Assembly (NCBI RefSeq): GCF_007860175.1
Contig: NZ_SJPX01000003.1
Span: forward strand, 693,380 to 757,379
Length of the DNA: 64,000 nt
Source of the DNA: Rubripirellula reticaptiva
GTDB lineage: Bacteria; Planctomycetota; Planctomycetia; Pirellulales; Pirellulaceae
Reading direction: 5' to 3'
The translations under genes and the position numbers were made by a program. Shown one piece after another: positions 56,672-64,000 of the stretch. The first letter of the stretch is position 1; the number at the start of each line of letters is the position of its first letter. Below the pieces are notes generated by a model. It saw only the letters and a program-made list of their open reading frames with translations, made no database searches and was not told where the DNA came from.

Positions 56672-58621
56672 TTGAAAATCAACCTGTTTTGTTTCAGCAT
56701 CGTATTATCGCTCTTGGTCTGTTTGGGGGCGTTGCAGTCGGTTGCAGCGGAGCGGCCGAATATCGTTTTGATTGTCGCTGACGACGTCGGGTATTCGGAT
56801 ATCGGCTGCTATGGCGGCGAGATCGAGACGCCGAACTTAGATCGTCTGGCTGCCGAAGGCATTCGATTCAGTGAGTTCCACGTCAATCCGATGTGCGTTG
56901 TCACTCGGACTAGTCTGCTGAGCGGCCACACCCACTCGCAATCCGACAACTATCGTCGATCGCTCCCGTTTCCTCGATTGATTCGCGAAGCAGGTTACGC
57001 CACCTCGATCTCGGGCAAGTGGCATCAGCCGGGCAATCCGCTCGATTCGGGATTTGATTCGTTTTATGGTTTTCTCAATGGAGCGATCGACAGCTGGACT
57101 GGTTTTGAGGGTCGCAAACCGGCCATCCAAACGGGCCGTCAACCACCGCAGCCTGTTCCGCCGGGCTGGTACAGTTCGGATGCGTTCACTGATGACGCGA
57201 TCGAGCAAATCGCTGCTGCGAAAAACGAAGGAAAACCGTTTTTTACCTACCTAGCTTTCAACGCGCCGCACAGTCCGCTGCATGCGCCGCGCGAAAACGT
57301 TGAAAAGTACTACGGACGCTATATGGCCGGCTGGGAATCTTTGCGGAACGAGCGTTTCAAACGTATGAAAGCGATGGGCTTGATCGATGATCGATACGTC
57401 ATGTCGCAGCCGGATGCCGAAGTGCGTCGCTGGGACGAACTGCCAGCTTCGATCCAGCAGCAAGAGAGCCGTCGTATGGCAGCGTACGCGGGAATGCTTG
57501 ATCGCCTCGACTGGAACGTGGGGCGATTGCTGACGTACCTGGATGAACAGCATCTTGCCGAAAATACCATCGTGATTTTCATGGCGGACAACGGCGGAGC
57601 GTACAGCAACGGTGATATCCGCACGTACGATCAACAGGTTCCTTGGCAAGCTGGTTCTAATCCGTTCGTTTCCAACGGTTGGGGATATCTGAAGAACACG
57701 CCGTTCCGATGGTACAAATCGTGTGCGCAAGAGGGCGGCGTTTCGGTGCCAATGATTGTGCGCTGGCCCAGCAAGTTGGCCGATCAAGCGGGCAGCCTTC
57801 GTGGTCAGCGTCTGCACGTCACGGATTTGTATCCAACGTTTCTTGAACTCGCAAACTCATCGTACCCGAACGGTGACGACGGTCGCTCGATTGAACCGCT
57901 CTATGGAAATTCGTTTTTGCCGTTGCTGAGTGATCCGTCGCTCGATCACTTGGCAATCCACGACGAGATTTTTTGGTGCTTCAATCAAACGGGCAAGGGA
58001 CTAGTCAAGGGAGACTGGAAGATTTCAAGCATCAGCGACGGTCCTTGGCGTTTGTACAACGTCAAGGACGATCCGGCCGAATCAAATGACTTAGCGAGTG
58101 CGCAACCGGACGTCGTCACCCGAATGAGTAGCCATTGGTACAAATTTGCTGTGGATCGGACCGCGATGGACCAGTCGTGGCGTGCGCCGTTGAAACCGTA
58201 TCAAGAAGGCTGGGGCTTCCATCGTATCCGTATGGTGATGCCAGGGTTCGTGCGTGCCGTGCCGGCGTCGTCGGCAATGAGTGTGGATGTGGACACTGAC
58301 TTGACTTTCTATTTTTCGAAGCCTATTGGTTTTGCCAACTCGACCGGCAAAAGTATTCGGCTCTACGAAGCGAGTGACGTCGCCACTGTCGTCTGGCAGG
58401 CTGATCCAGAATCTGGACATCCAGCCGAAGGAACGATGCAGATCACGTTCAACGATCTGCCCAAACTGAAACCGGATACGACCTACTTTGCACTTGCCGA
58501 CGCAGGATGGATTAAGATCGGTGGAAAACCTGTAGGCCCGCTGAACGACGGTGCTTATTGGTATCGATTCCGAACCGGATCGGACGAGCATGTACGCCGA
58601 GCTGACGACTCAAATCGTTGA
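56672..58621 (+). CDS. Sulfatase with CVVTR motif and C-terminal Ig-like domain
   Basis: This 649-residue secreted sulfatase starts at TTG 56672, 2 nt after the previous stop; no in-frame ATG gives a signal peptide. The signal runs to about residue 26 (MKINLFCFSIVLSLLVCLGA, ending VAAERPN). IVADDVGYSDIG, NPMCVVTRTSLLSG (Cys75, Val in place of Pro), SISGKWHQPG and MADNGGAYS follow. From about residue 540 there is an Ig-like beta domain (SVDVDTDLTFYFSKPI, ending WYRFRTG), similar to Big_5-type modules, that might help in carbohydrate or surface contact. It ends 82 bp before the next sulfatase. Confidence 0.87.
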   Translation: MKINLFCFSIVLSLLVCLGALQSVAAERPNIVLIVADDVGYSDIGCYGGEIETPNLDRLAAEGIRFSEFHVNPMCVVTRTSLLSGHTHSQSDNYRRSLPFPRLIREAGYATSISGKWHQPGNPLDSGFDSFYGFLNGAIDSWTGFEGRKPAIQTGRQPPQPVPPGWYSSDAFTDDAIEQIAAAKNEGKPFFTYLAFNAPHSPLHAPRENVEKYYGRYMAGWESLRNERFKRMKAMGLIDDRYVMSQPDAEVRRWDELPASIQQQESRRMAAYAGMLDRLDWNVGRLLTYLDEQHLAENTIVIFMADNGGAYSNGDIRTYDQQVPWQAGSNPFVSNGWGYLKNTPFRWYKSCAQEGGVSVPMIVRWPSKLADQAGSLRGQRLHVTDLYPTFLELANSSYPNGDDGRSIEPLYGNSFLPLLSDPSLDHLAIHDEIFWCFNQTGKGLVKGDWKISSISDGPWRLYNVKDDPAESNDLASAQPDVVTRMSSHWYKFAVDRTAMDQSWRAPLKPYQEGWGFHRIRMVMPGFVRAVPASSAMSVDVDTDLTFYFSKPIGFANSTGKSIRLYEASDVATVVWQADPESGHPAEGTMQITFNDLPKLKPDTTYFALADAGWIKIGGKPVGPLNDGAYWYRFRTGSDEHVRRADDSNR

Positions 58622-58703
58622 AGCGGATCGTTGATCGTGCTATTTCGACGAAGCCATCGGTTGGCTGCGTTTGCAAAAGATCACACACTGGACGCATGAG
58701 CAA

Positions 58704-60347
58704 ATGAGATCAAGCCACTCAAGAAATTCGATATCGATTTTGGTCCTGGCCGTTTCGATTGGCATGATGTTGGCCAGTCACGTGTCTGCTCAGCGGCCAA
58801 ATTTTCTTGTCATCATCGCCGACGATTTAGGCTACTCAGACGTTGGTTGCTATGGCAGCGAAATTGCGACTCCGAACTTGGATGGTTTGGCGGCGGGCGG
58901 TTTGAAGTTCACACAGTTCTACAACACCGCACGATGCTGGCCGACACGTTCGGCTCTTTTGACGGGGTATTACCCGCAACAAATTCGCAGGGATGGGATG
59001 CCCGGTGCGCCGAGTGGTTTTGGTGGATCTGGGAAACGTCCTGCTTGGGCACAAACGATTGCCGATTATTTACGACCAGCCGGCTACCGCAGTTATCACT
59101 CGGGCAAGTGGCATGTCGACGGCAAACCAACCGACAACGGATTTGACCTTTCGGATGAAGCGACACGTAGCCATGGTTTCTTTGATTCGATCAAGCGAGA
59201 GGACCGTGATCCAGATTTTTATCGCACAACGGCGACCGCGGATCACGCGATTGAGTGCTTACAGCAACACGCGGCGGAGTTCGCTGACCAACCGTTCTTT
59301 CAATACGTCGCCTTTCATGCTCCCCATTTTCCGTTGCACGCACTGCCCGAAGACATCGAACGCTATCGCGATCGTTACGTCGACGGATGGGATGCGCTAC
59401 GGGAAGAACGGCATAAGCGTCAGCAGGCTTTGGGGATTACCAGTGCCGAGCTTTCAAAGTTAGAAGAAGACGTCGGACCGCCATACGCGTTTCCTGACCA
59501 GATTGCGTTGCTTGGACCGGGCGAGATCAATCGGCCTTTGCCTTGGGGAAAACTGACTCAGCAGCAGCAGCGTTTTCAGGCGACGAAGATGGCGATCCAT
59601 GCGGCGATGATTGACCGAATGGATCAGGAGATTGGGCGCATTGTTGAACAGCTTCGCTCGATGAGTGCCTTCGAGGACACGTTGATCTTGTTTCTGTCGG
59701 ACAACGGCGCAAGTGCGGAGATGATGGTGCGTGGCGAGGGCCATGATCCATCGGCCGCGCCCGGATCGGCCGCGACGTACTTGTGTTTGGGACCAGGGTT
59801 TTCGAGCGCCGCGAACACACCGTTTCGCCGACACAAAACTTGGGTGCACGAAGGTGGGATCTCGACACCGCTGATCGCCCACTGGCCCAAGCGTATCAGT
59901 GCCCGAAACGAGCTGCGTTGGACGATCGGTCACGTGATCGACATCGCGCCAACGATCCTGGATTTTGCGGGTGTCGAGCCTGCCAGCAGCAGTGTGCCAG
60001 CGATGATCGGCAAGAGTTTGGCGCCAGTACTGTTGAAGGGCGATGTCGCGCTGAATGACGAAATCTGGTTCTACCACGAAGGCAATCGGGCTTTGCGGCA
60101 AGGCGATTGGAAGATCGTGCATGGCAATGTCGCACGCGATTTCCCGTGGGGGCGATCCAAGGCGGCGGCCAACGAAACGGACCAAGCGGAATGGTCACTC
60201 TATGATCTATCCACCGATCGCGCCGAACAGAACGATGTCGCCTCCGACCATCCCGAAATTGTCGCGGCGATGCAGTCGCGTTGGTTGGAACTGCGGGATC
60301 AGTTCCTGCGAGATTCGGCGAGTGCCCTCCTGCCGTCGACGGACTGA
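58704..60347 (+). CDS. Sulfatase, canonical CWPTR
   Basis: With ATG 58704 this is a 547-residue secreted sulfatase (TTG 58671 is in frame but lacks a better signal). Motifs: IIADDLGYSDVGCYG, NTARCWPTRSALLTG (Cys78, canonical), YHSGKWHVDG and LSDNGASAEMMVRGEGHDP. The C-terminal YDLSTDRAEQND is standard. Of the sulfatases here it is the closest to common arylsulfatases. It ends the third sulfatase run; the PQQ-type propeller gene starts 62 bp later. Confidence 0.92.
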   Translation: MRSSHSRNSISILVLAVSIGMMLASHVSAQRPNFLVIIADDLGYSDVGCYGSEIATPNLDGLAAGGLKFTQFYNTARCWPTRSALLTGYYPQQIRRDGMPGAPSGFGGSGKRPAWAQTIADYLRPAGYRSYHSGKWHVDGKPTDNGFDLSDEATRSHGFFDSIKREDRDPDFYRTTATADHAIECLQQHAAEFADQPFFQYVAFHAPHFPLHALPEDIERYRDRYVDGWDALREERHKRQQALGITSAELSKLEEDVGPPYAFPDQIALLGPGEINRPLPWGKLTQQQQRFQATKMAIHAAMIDRMDQEIGRIVEQLRSMSAFEDTLILFLSDNGASAEMMVRGEGHDPSAAPGSAATYLCLGPGFSSAANTPFRRHKTWVHEGGISTPLIAHWPKRISARNELRWTIGHVIDIAPTILDFAGVEPASSSVPAMIGKSLAPVLLKGDVALNDEIWFYHEGNRALRQGDWKIVHGNVARDFPWGRSKAAANETDQAEWSLYDLSTDRAEQNDVASDHPEIVAAMQSRWLELRDQFLRDSASALLPSTD

Positions 60348-60408
60348 AACTCTAAGGTAATGGCACCGAAGTTTGTCATTTAGCCATTTGAAAAGGATAA
60401 TTCAGCGA

Positions 60409-61782
60409 ATGATGTTTTCCGCTGTTGGACAATTGAACCAGACACTCCGCTTTTGCATTGCCGTTCTGTTGGCAAGCTTACTGGCGATCGCGATGTCGAT
60501 GCCGGGTTATGCCCAGCAACCTTGGACTCAGTTCCGCGGTCCAGACGGTTCTGGCATTAGCGAAAACTCGAACGTGGAATTGCAAATCGATCCGCTCAAC
60601 GGAGCGGCCTGGCGAACCGAGACACTCGGTCATGGCTGGTCGTCACCCGTCACCGATGGAAATATCGTGTGGATGACGGCGGCGAAAGTGACTCTGGCAA
60701 CCGCCGAACAAAAGAAGCAGGCGCTTGCCGATGTTCAGCTCGCTGACATGAAGGACGTTGCTGGTTCCGTTGAACTGTTGGCAATTGCGTTAGATGCTAA
60801 GACAGGAAAGACTTTGCACGTCATCGAGTTGGGCCAGGTCGCCGAACCAAAACCGATTCATCCGATGAACGGCTATGCTTCGCCCACACCGGCGATCGAT
60901 GGTGACCGGGTAGTCGTGCATTTCGGTCAGTACGGCACTTGGTGTTTGGATTTGCAAAGCGGCGATGTCCTTTGGCAACGGACTTTTGTCGTCGACGATA
61001 GTGTCGGGCCTGGCAGCAGCCCGGTGATTCACCAAGGCAACGTGATTTTGACGTGCGACGGAATGGATAAGCAATTCGTTGTCGCGGTTTCCTTGGCAAC
61101 CGGCGAAACCATTTGGAAAACCGACCGACCGACCATTGACGCGTCGAACGAAGAATATCGTAAATCTTACTCGACACCGTTGCTGATCCAGGTAGACGGA
61201 AAAACGCAGGCTGTGATTCCATGCGCCCAGTGGTGCGTCGCCTACGATCCACAAACTGGCCAAGAACTATGGCGGGTGGATCATGGCAACGGATTCAGCG
61301 TGACGCCGATGCCTTCGTTTGCGGGTGGGAAATTGATCTTCTCGACCGGATTCATGAAGGCAGAATTGATTGCCGTTGATCCGCACAGGCGCGGAGACGT
61401 GACCGGATCGCACGTGACTTGGCGAGCCAGCAAGGGTGGTTCGCGGATGTCGAGTATGGTGACCGACGAGTCGCGGATCTATTCGATTAGCGATGACGGA
61501 ATCTTGACCGCATTACGACTCTCGGATGGACAGACACTCTACCGTGAACGTTTGGGTGGCAAATACTCAGCGTCGCCATTCCGTGTCCAAAATCGCATCG
61601 TGTTGGCGAACCATGATGGTGAGTTTACCGTTTTCCGCACTGGTGACAAATTCGAAGAACTAGCAAAGTACGAATTCGACGAACAGGTCATGGCAAGTCC
61701 TTGTGTGATCGACAATGGCTTGCTGATCCGCACGGCGTCGGCCGTTTATCGGTTCGAACCACACGCGCGAATCAATAAATAG
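60409..61782 (+). CDS. Secreted PQQ-type beta-propeller protein
   Basis: With ATG 60409 (60412 is an equal alternative; the frame opens at TTG 60373) the product is 457 residues with a signal peptide ending near residue 36 (MPGYAQQPW). The rest is an eight-bladed PQQ-like propeller: WTQFRGPDGSGIS, ALDAKTGKTLHVIELG, LDLQSGDVLWQRTF, VSLATGETIWKTD and YDPQTGQELWRVD. No dehydrogenase-type catalytic domain or haem site is visible. Such proteins are common next to sulfatases in planctomycetes; the role is unknown, perhaps scaffolding or redox. Confidence 0.85.
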   Translation: MMFSAVGQLNQTLRFCIAVLLASLLAIAMSMPGYAQQPWTQFRGPDGSGISENSNVELQIDPLNGAAWRTETLGHGWSSPVTDGNIVWMTAAKVTLATAEQKKQALADVQLADMKDVAGSVELLAIALDAKTGKTLHVIELGQVAEPKPIHPMNGYASPTPAIDGDRVVVHFGQYGTWCLDLQSGDVLWQRTFVVDDSVGPGSSPVIHQGNVILTCDGMDKQFVVAVSLATGETIWKTDRPTIDASNEEYRKSYSTPLLIQVDGKTQAVIPCAQWCVAYDPQTGQELWRVDHGNGFSVTPMPSFAGGKLIFSTGFMKAELIAVDPHRRGDVTGSHVTWRASKGGSRMSSMVTDESRIYSISDDGILTALRLSDGQTLYRERLGGKYSASPFRVQNRIVLANHDGEFTVFRTGDKFEELAKYEFDEQVMASPCVIDNGLLIRTASAVYRFEPHARINK

Positions 61783-61841
61783 CGAGTGAGGGAAACTCTG
61801 TGATCGTTGTCGTGTCGCTCTTGAAGAACTACTTACACTGA

Positions 61842-63626
61842 ATGTTGAACCTCATTTCACCTATGAATTTACCGCAAGATCGATTTTGTTTTTTGCTCGG
61901 ACTTTTTGCGGCGGTCTCGCTTCACTTTGCGATCGAAGCACCCGCACAGAACCCGGGCACACCTTGGCCGGCTACCGATGCGCTATCGCGATCGATGCCA
62001 GCATCTTCGGACGTTTCGCGAACGCGACCGGACCGGTTTGTCGGCATCTTCTATTTCCTGTGGCACGACCGAAACAGTTCGGTGCTTCCCAACGATCTGT
62101 CCAAGATTCTGCCGCAGGATCCGGACTTGTTACAGAAACCTAAGTCGCCACTGTGGGGACGTCGAGGTCCATACTACTGGGGACAACCGTTGTATGGTTA
62201 CTACGACGCTCGGGATCCCTGGGTGTTGCGGCGGCATGCGAACCTGCTTGTCGACGCCGGTGTGGATACCGTGATTTTCGATGCGACGAATCGGCTGACC
62301 TACCCCGACGTTTACCTGAGTCTGTGTGAGGTGTGGTCGCGAATCCAACGGGAAGGCGGGCGGACACCGCGGATTTGCTTCATGGTGAACACAAAAGCGG
62401 GCGAGGCGGCGGATGAGATCTATCACGACTTGTACGAACCGGGCCGGTTCAGTGAGCTGTGGTTTCAGTGGCAAGGCAAACCGTTGTTGATTTGTGATCC
62501 GGCGAAAGCGAGCGAAGAAGTGAGCCAGTTCTTCACGCTCCGCAAAGCCCATTGGCCGTTCACGATGGAAGACACTCACAACGCGTGGCATTGGGAAGCG
62601 ACTTACCCGCAGCCAATCAGCTACGACGATGACCCTGCCACGCCAGAACAGGTCAACGTGTCGGTCGCGCAAAATTTGCACGAGACCACGGGCAAGGTCG
62701 TCAACATGAGCGAGGGGACGGCGCGAGGGCGCAGTTTTCACGAAGGAAAGCAGAACATTACCGCGGACTCCGTGAACCACGGGAACAATTTTAACGAGCA
62801 ATGGCAACGAGCTATCGAACTGGACCCGCCGTTTGTGATGATCACCGGTTGGAACGAATGGATCGCAGGCAAATTTAGTCGACCGGGCCTGCCGGTTGTC
62901 TTCGTCGATCAATTCGATCAGGAATTCAGCCGCGACATCGAACCCGTGCGCGGGTTGCACGGCGACAACTACTACTATCAGATGGTTTCCAACATTCGTC
63001 GGTACAAAGGCGCACCGCCCGTTCCCGCTGTGTCGGGCGTCAAGACAATCAAGCTTGATAGCGGGTATGACCAATGGAACCACGTCGAACCAGACTTCAC
63101 CGATCATGCCTTCGACAACGACCATCGTGATTTCGGTCGCGGTGAGTTGCACTACACAAATACCAGCGGACGCAACGACATCACATTATGCAAAGTCGCT
63201 CGTGATGCGTCGAACGTCTACTTCTATGCCAAGACTCGGAATCCGCTGACGCCCCGCACCGATCCAAACTGGATGTGGTTGCTGATCGACGCTGACCAGG
63301 ACGCAAAGACAGGTTGGGAAGGCTACGATTATGTCATCAACCGCAGCATCGATGGCAATCAAACGTGGCTTGAAAGGAACGTCGGCGGGTGGGCTTGGCA
63401 GCGAGTACAGCAAGTTGAGATCGCGGTCGCAGGCAACGAACTAATGTTGTCGGTTCCGCGTGACCTGTTGAGCTTGACGAACGCCGACTTCCCTCAGTTC
63501 GATTTCAAGTGGTGGGACAACTCGCGGAATCCGGGCGATATCATGGACGCCTATTTGCACGGCGACGTCGCACCAGACGCCCGCTTCAAATTTCGGTACT
63601 CGACTACAACAGGCGATTTGGAATAG
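61842..63626 (+). CDS. GH71/GH99-like TIM-barrel protein with C-terminal sugar-binding domain
   Basis: This 594-residue secreted protein has a hydrophobic signal at about residues 15-35 (FCFLLGLFAAVSLHFAIEAPAQ). FVGIFYFLWHDRN near the start and ITGWNEWIAG near residue 335 recall the GH71/GH99-like TIM barrels (WNEW with catalytic acid residues). The barrel also has DAGVDTVIFDATNRLTYPDVY. From about residue 410 there is a beta-rich C-terminal domain (YNHVEPDF-like, YVYFYAKTRNPLTP, MWLLIDADQDAKTGWEGYDY), of the CBM9/DOMON type. Substrate unknown; endo-acting alpha-glycosidases are known in both families, but I cannot place it in either. ATG 61842. Confidence 0.75.
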   Translation: MLNLISPMNLPQDRFCFLLGLFAAVSLHFAIEAPAQNPGTPWPATDALSRSMPASSDVSRTRPDRFVGIFYFLWHDRNSSVLPNDLSKILPQDPDLLQKPKSPLWGRRGPYYWGQPLYGYYDARDPWVLRRHANLLVDAGVDTVIFDATNRLTYPDVYLSLCEVWSRIQREGGRTPRICFMVNTKAGEAADEIYHDLYEPGRFSELWFQWQGKPLLICDPAKASEEVSQFFTLRKAHWPFTMEDTHNAWHWEATYPQPISYDDDPATPEQVNVSVAQNLHETTGKVVNMSEGTARGRSFHEGKQNITADSVNHGNNFNEQWQRAIELDPPFVMITGWNEWIAGKFSRPGLPVVFVDQFDQEFSRDIEPVRGLHGDNYYYQMVSNIRRYKGAPPVPAVSGVKTIKLDSGYDQWNHVEPDFTDHAFDNDHRDFGRGELHYTNTSGRNDITLCKVARDASNVYFYAKTRNPLTPRTDPNWMWLLIDADQDAKTGWEGYDYVINRSIDGNQTWLERNVGGWAWQRVQQVEIAVAGNELMLSVPRDLLSLTNADFPQFDFKWWDNSRNPGDIMDAYLHGDVAPDARFKFRYSTTTGDLE

Positions 63627-63853
63627 CTGTCACCGGCCAAGAAGTGGGTGAAGACCTCGCTGAAACTGAAGTGGTCCTACCGCATTAACGGCGGGAGGTG
63701 AGCAATCGATTCCACTTGCTCTGGCGAGAGGCGAGTATCACCGTGTCTCTGATTTTGTTGACGTTCCTGACCGCCACGAATCATTAACTAGACCCATTGG
63801 ATGAGACTCGCGTACGTCGTTCCGTTTAGCCTTTCCAATGTTGGAAAGGTGGA
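63627..63853. other. Convergent intergenic region
   Basis: These 227 bases lie between the GH71/GH99-like gene (plus) and a response regulator (minus). They hold the inverted repeat at 63830-63849 and no gene that I can support. Confidence 0.4.
63830..63849. terminator. Short inverted repeat, possible bidirectional terminator
   Basis: CCTTTCCAA (63830-63838) and TTGGAAAGG (63841-63849) are exact reverse complements with a 2-nt centre. The site lies 5 bp past the stop of the minus-strand response regulator gene. No long T-run follows, so termination strength is uncertain. Confidence 0.5.
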
Positions 63854-64000
63854 TCAGGCGTTGTTTAGGTAATGATCGACGGCATCGGCGAGTGCATCGA
63901 GTGGGACTGGCTTGCGGAACACTTGATGGGCACCAAGTGAGTGCATTCGCAATTCGAGTCCGTGCTCGTTTAGCCCGGTCATGATCACGACTGGGATTCG
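63854..64000 (-). CDS. Response regulator receiver domain, C-terminal fragment
   Basis: This minus-strand frame is open at the window edge; 48 residues are visible up to the TGA at 63854. IPVVIMTGLNE matches beta-4 with the conserved Thr of a CheY-like receiver, and VFRKPVPLDALADAV has the conserved Lys-Pro of beta-5. The N-terminal phospho-acceptor Asp is outside the window. It is either a stand-alone receiver or the C-terminal receiver of a larger protein, such as a hybrid histidine kinase. It is not obviously linked to the polysaccharide genes. Confidence 0.8.
   Translation of the reverse strand, partial: RIPVVIMTGLNEHGLELRMHSLGAHQVFRKPVPLDALADAVDHYLNNA

Noticed and set aside
1-64000. tRNA, rRNA, CRISPR array or insertion sequence
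   Set aside because: I saw no cloverleaf-like stretch, no regularly spaced repeat array beyond the three-unit one, and no transposase or integrase motif.

Overview
The window looks like chromosomal DNA of a marine planctomycete of the Rhodopirellula/Pirellula type. The reasons are two DUF1559 proteins with a prepilin-type N-terminus, ten arylsulfatases packed into about 33 kb, an ECF sigma factor followed by a FecR/LamG membrane protein, and exported Gfo/Idh/MocA and PQQ-type propeller proteins. These assignments come from reading the sequence; no database search was run. I see no tRNA, rRNA, CRISPR array, transposase or phage gene.

Layout. (1) 1-8248: plant cell wall or algal polysaccharide enzymes as large fusions: an esterase/SMP-30 protein (cut by the window start), a CE15-CBM-GH10 protein, and a divergent PL22-CE12-CE12 protein. 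(2) 8380-18455, all on the minus strand: a sucrose/fructan module with an AraC regulator, a GH32 fructosidase, a Tat-exported beta-propeller, and the overlapping genes for sucrose-phosphate synthase, amylosucrase and sucrose-phosphatase. (3) 18663-22860: an ECF sigma factor and FecR/LamG pair, divergent from a DUF1559 gene and a tiny lipoprotein. (4) 22934-35315, plus strand: a DUF1080-GH78 fusion, an oxidoreductase, two sulfatases, an alpha/alpha-toroid protein and a GH106 protein. (5) 35402-37228: a second DUF1559 copy with its own small lipoprotein facing it across a strong bidirectional terminator. (6) 37924-44574: three sulfatases and a GH10-like protein. (7) 45314-60347: L-rhamnose isomerase, an NCS1-type permease, a small membrane protein, a GH78 rhamnosidase and five sulfatases in a tightly coupled run. 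(8) 60409-64000: a PQQ-type propeller protein, a GH71/GH99-like protein, and the end of a response regulator on the opposite strand.

How it fits together (inference): regions 4, 6 and 7 read as a locus for a sulfated, rhamnose-rich polysaccharide such as ulvan or a sulfated rhamnogalacturonan. Sulfatases would strip sulfate, GH78/GH106 proteins and possibly a new lyase would release rhamnose, and the permease and isomerase would take rhamnose in. No SusC/SusD pair is visible, and neither rhamnulokinase nor formylglycine-generating enzyme is in the window. The most novel signals are: a three-unit array with 21-bp periodicity upstream of both DUF1559 genes; five of the ten sulfatases with non-standard formylglycine motifs but otherwise intact active sites; a GH10-like protein whose acid/base Glu is replaced by His; a C-terminal module shared by a rhamnosidase and the neighbouring sulfatase; and a DUF1080-GH78 fusion beside a Gfo/Idh/MocA dehydrogenase, which suggests redox-assisted rhamnoside cleavage.
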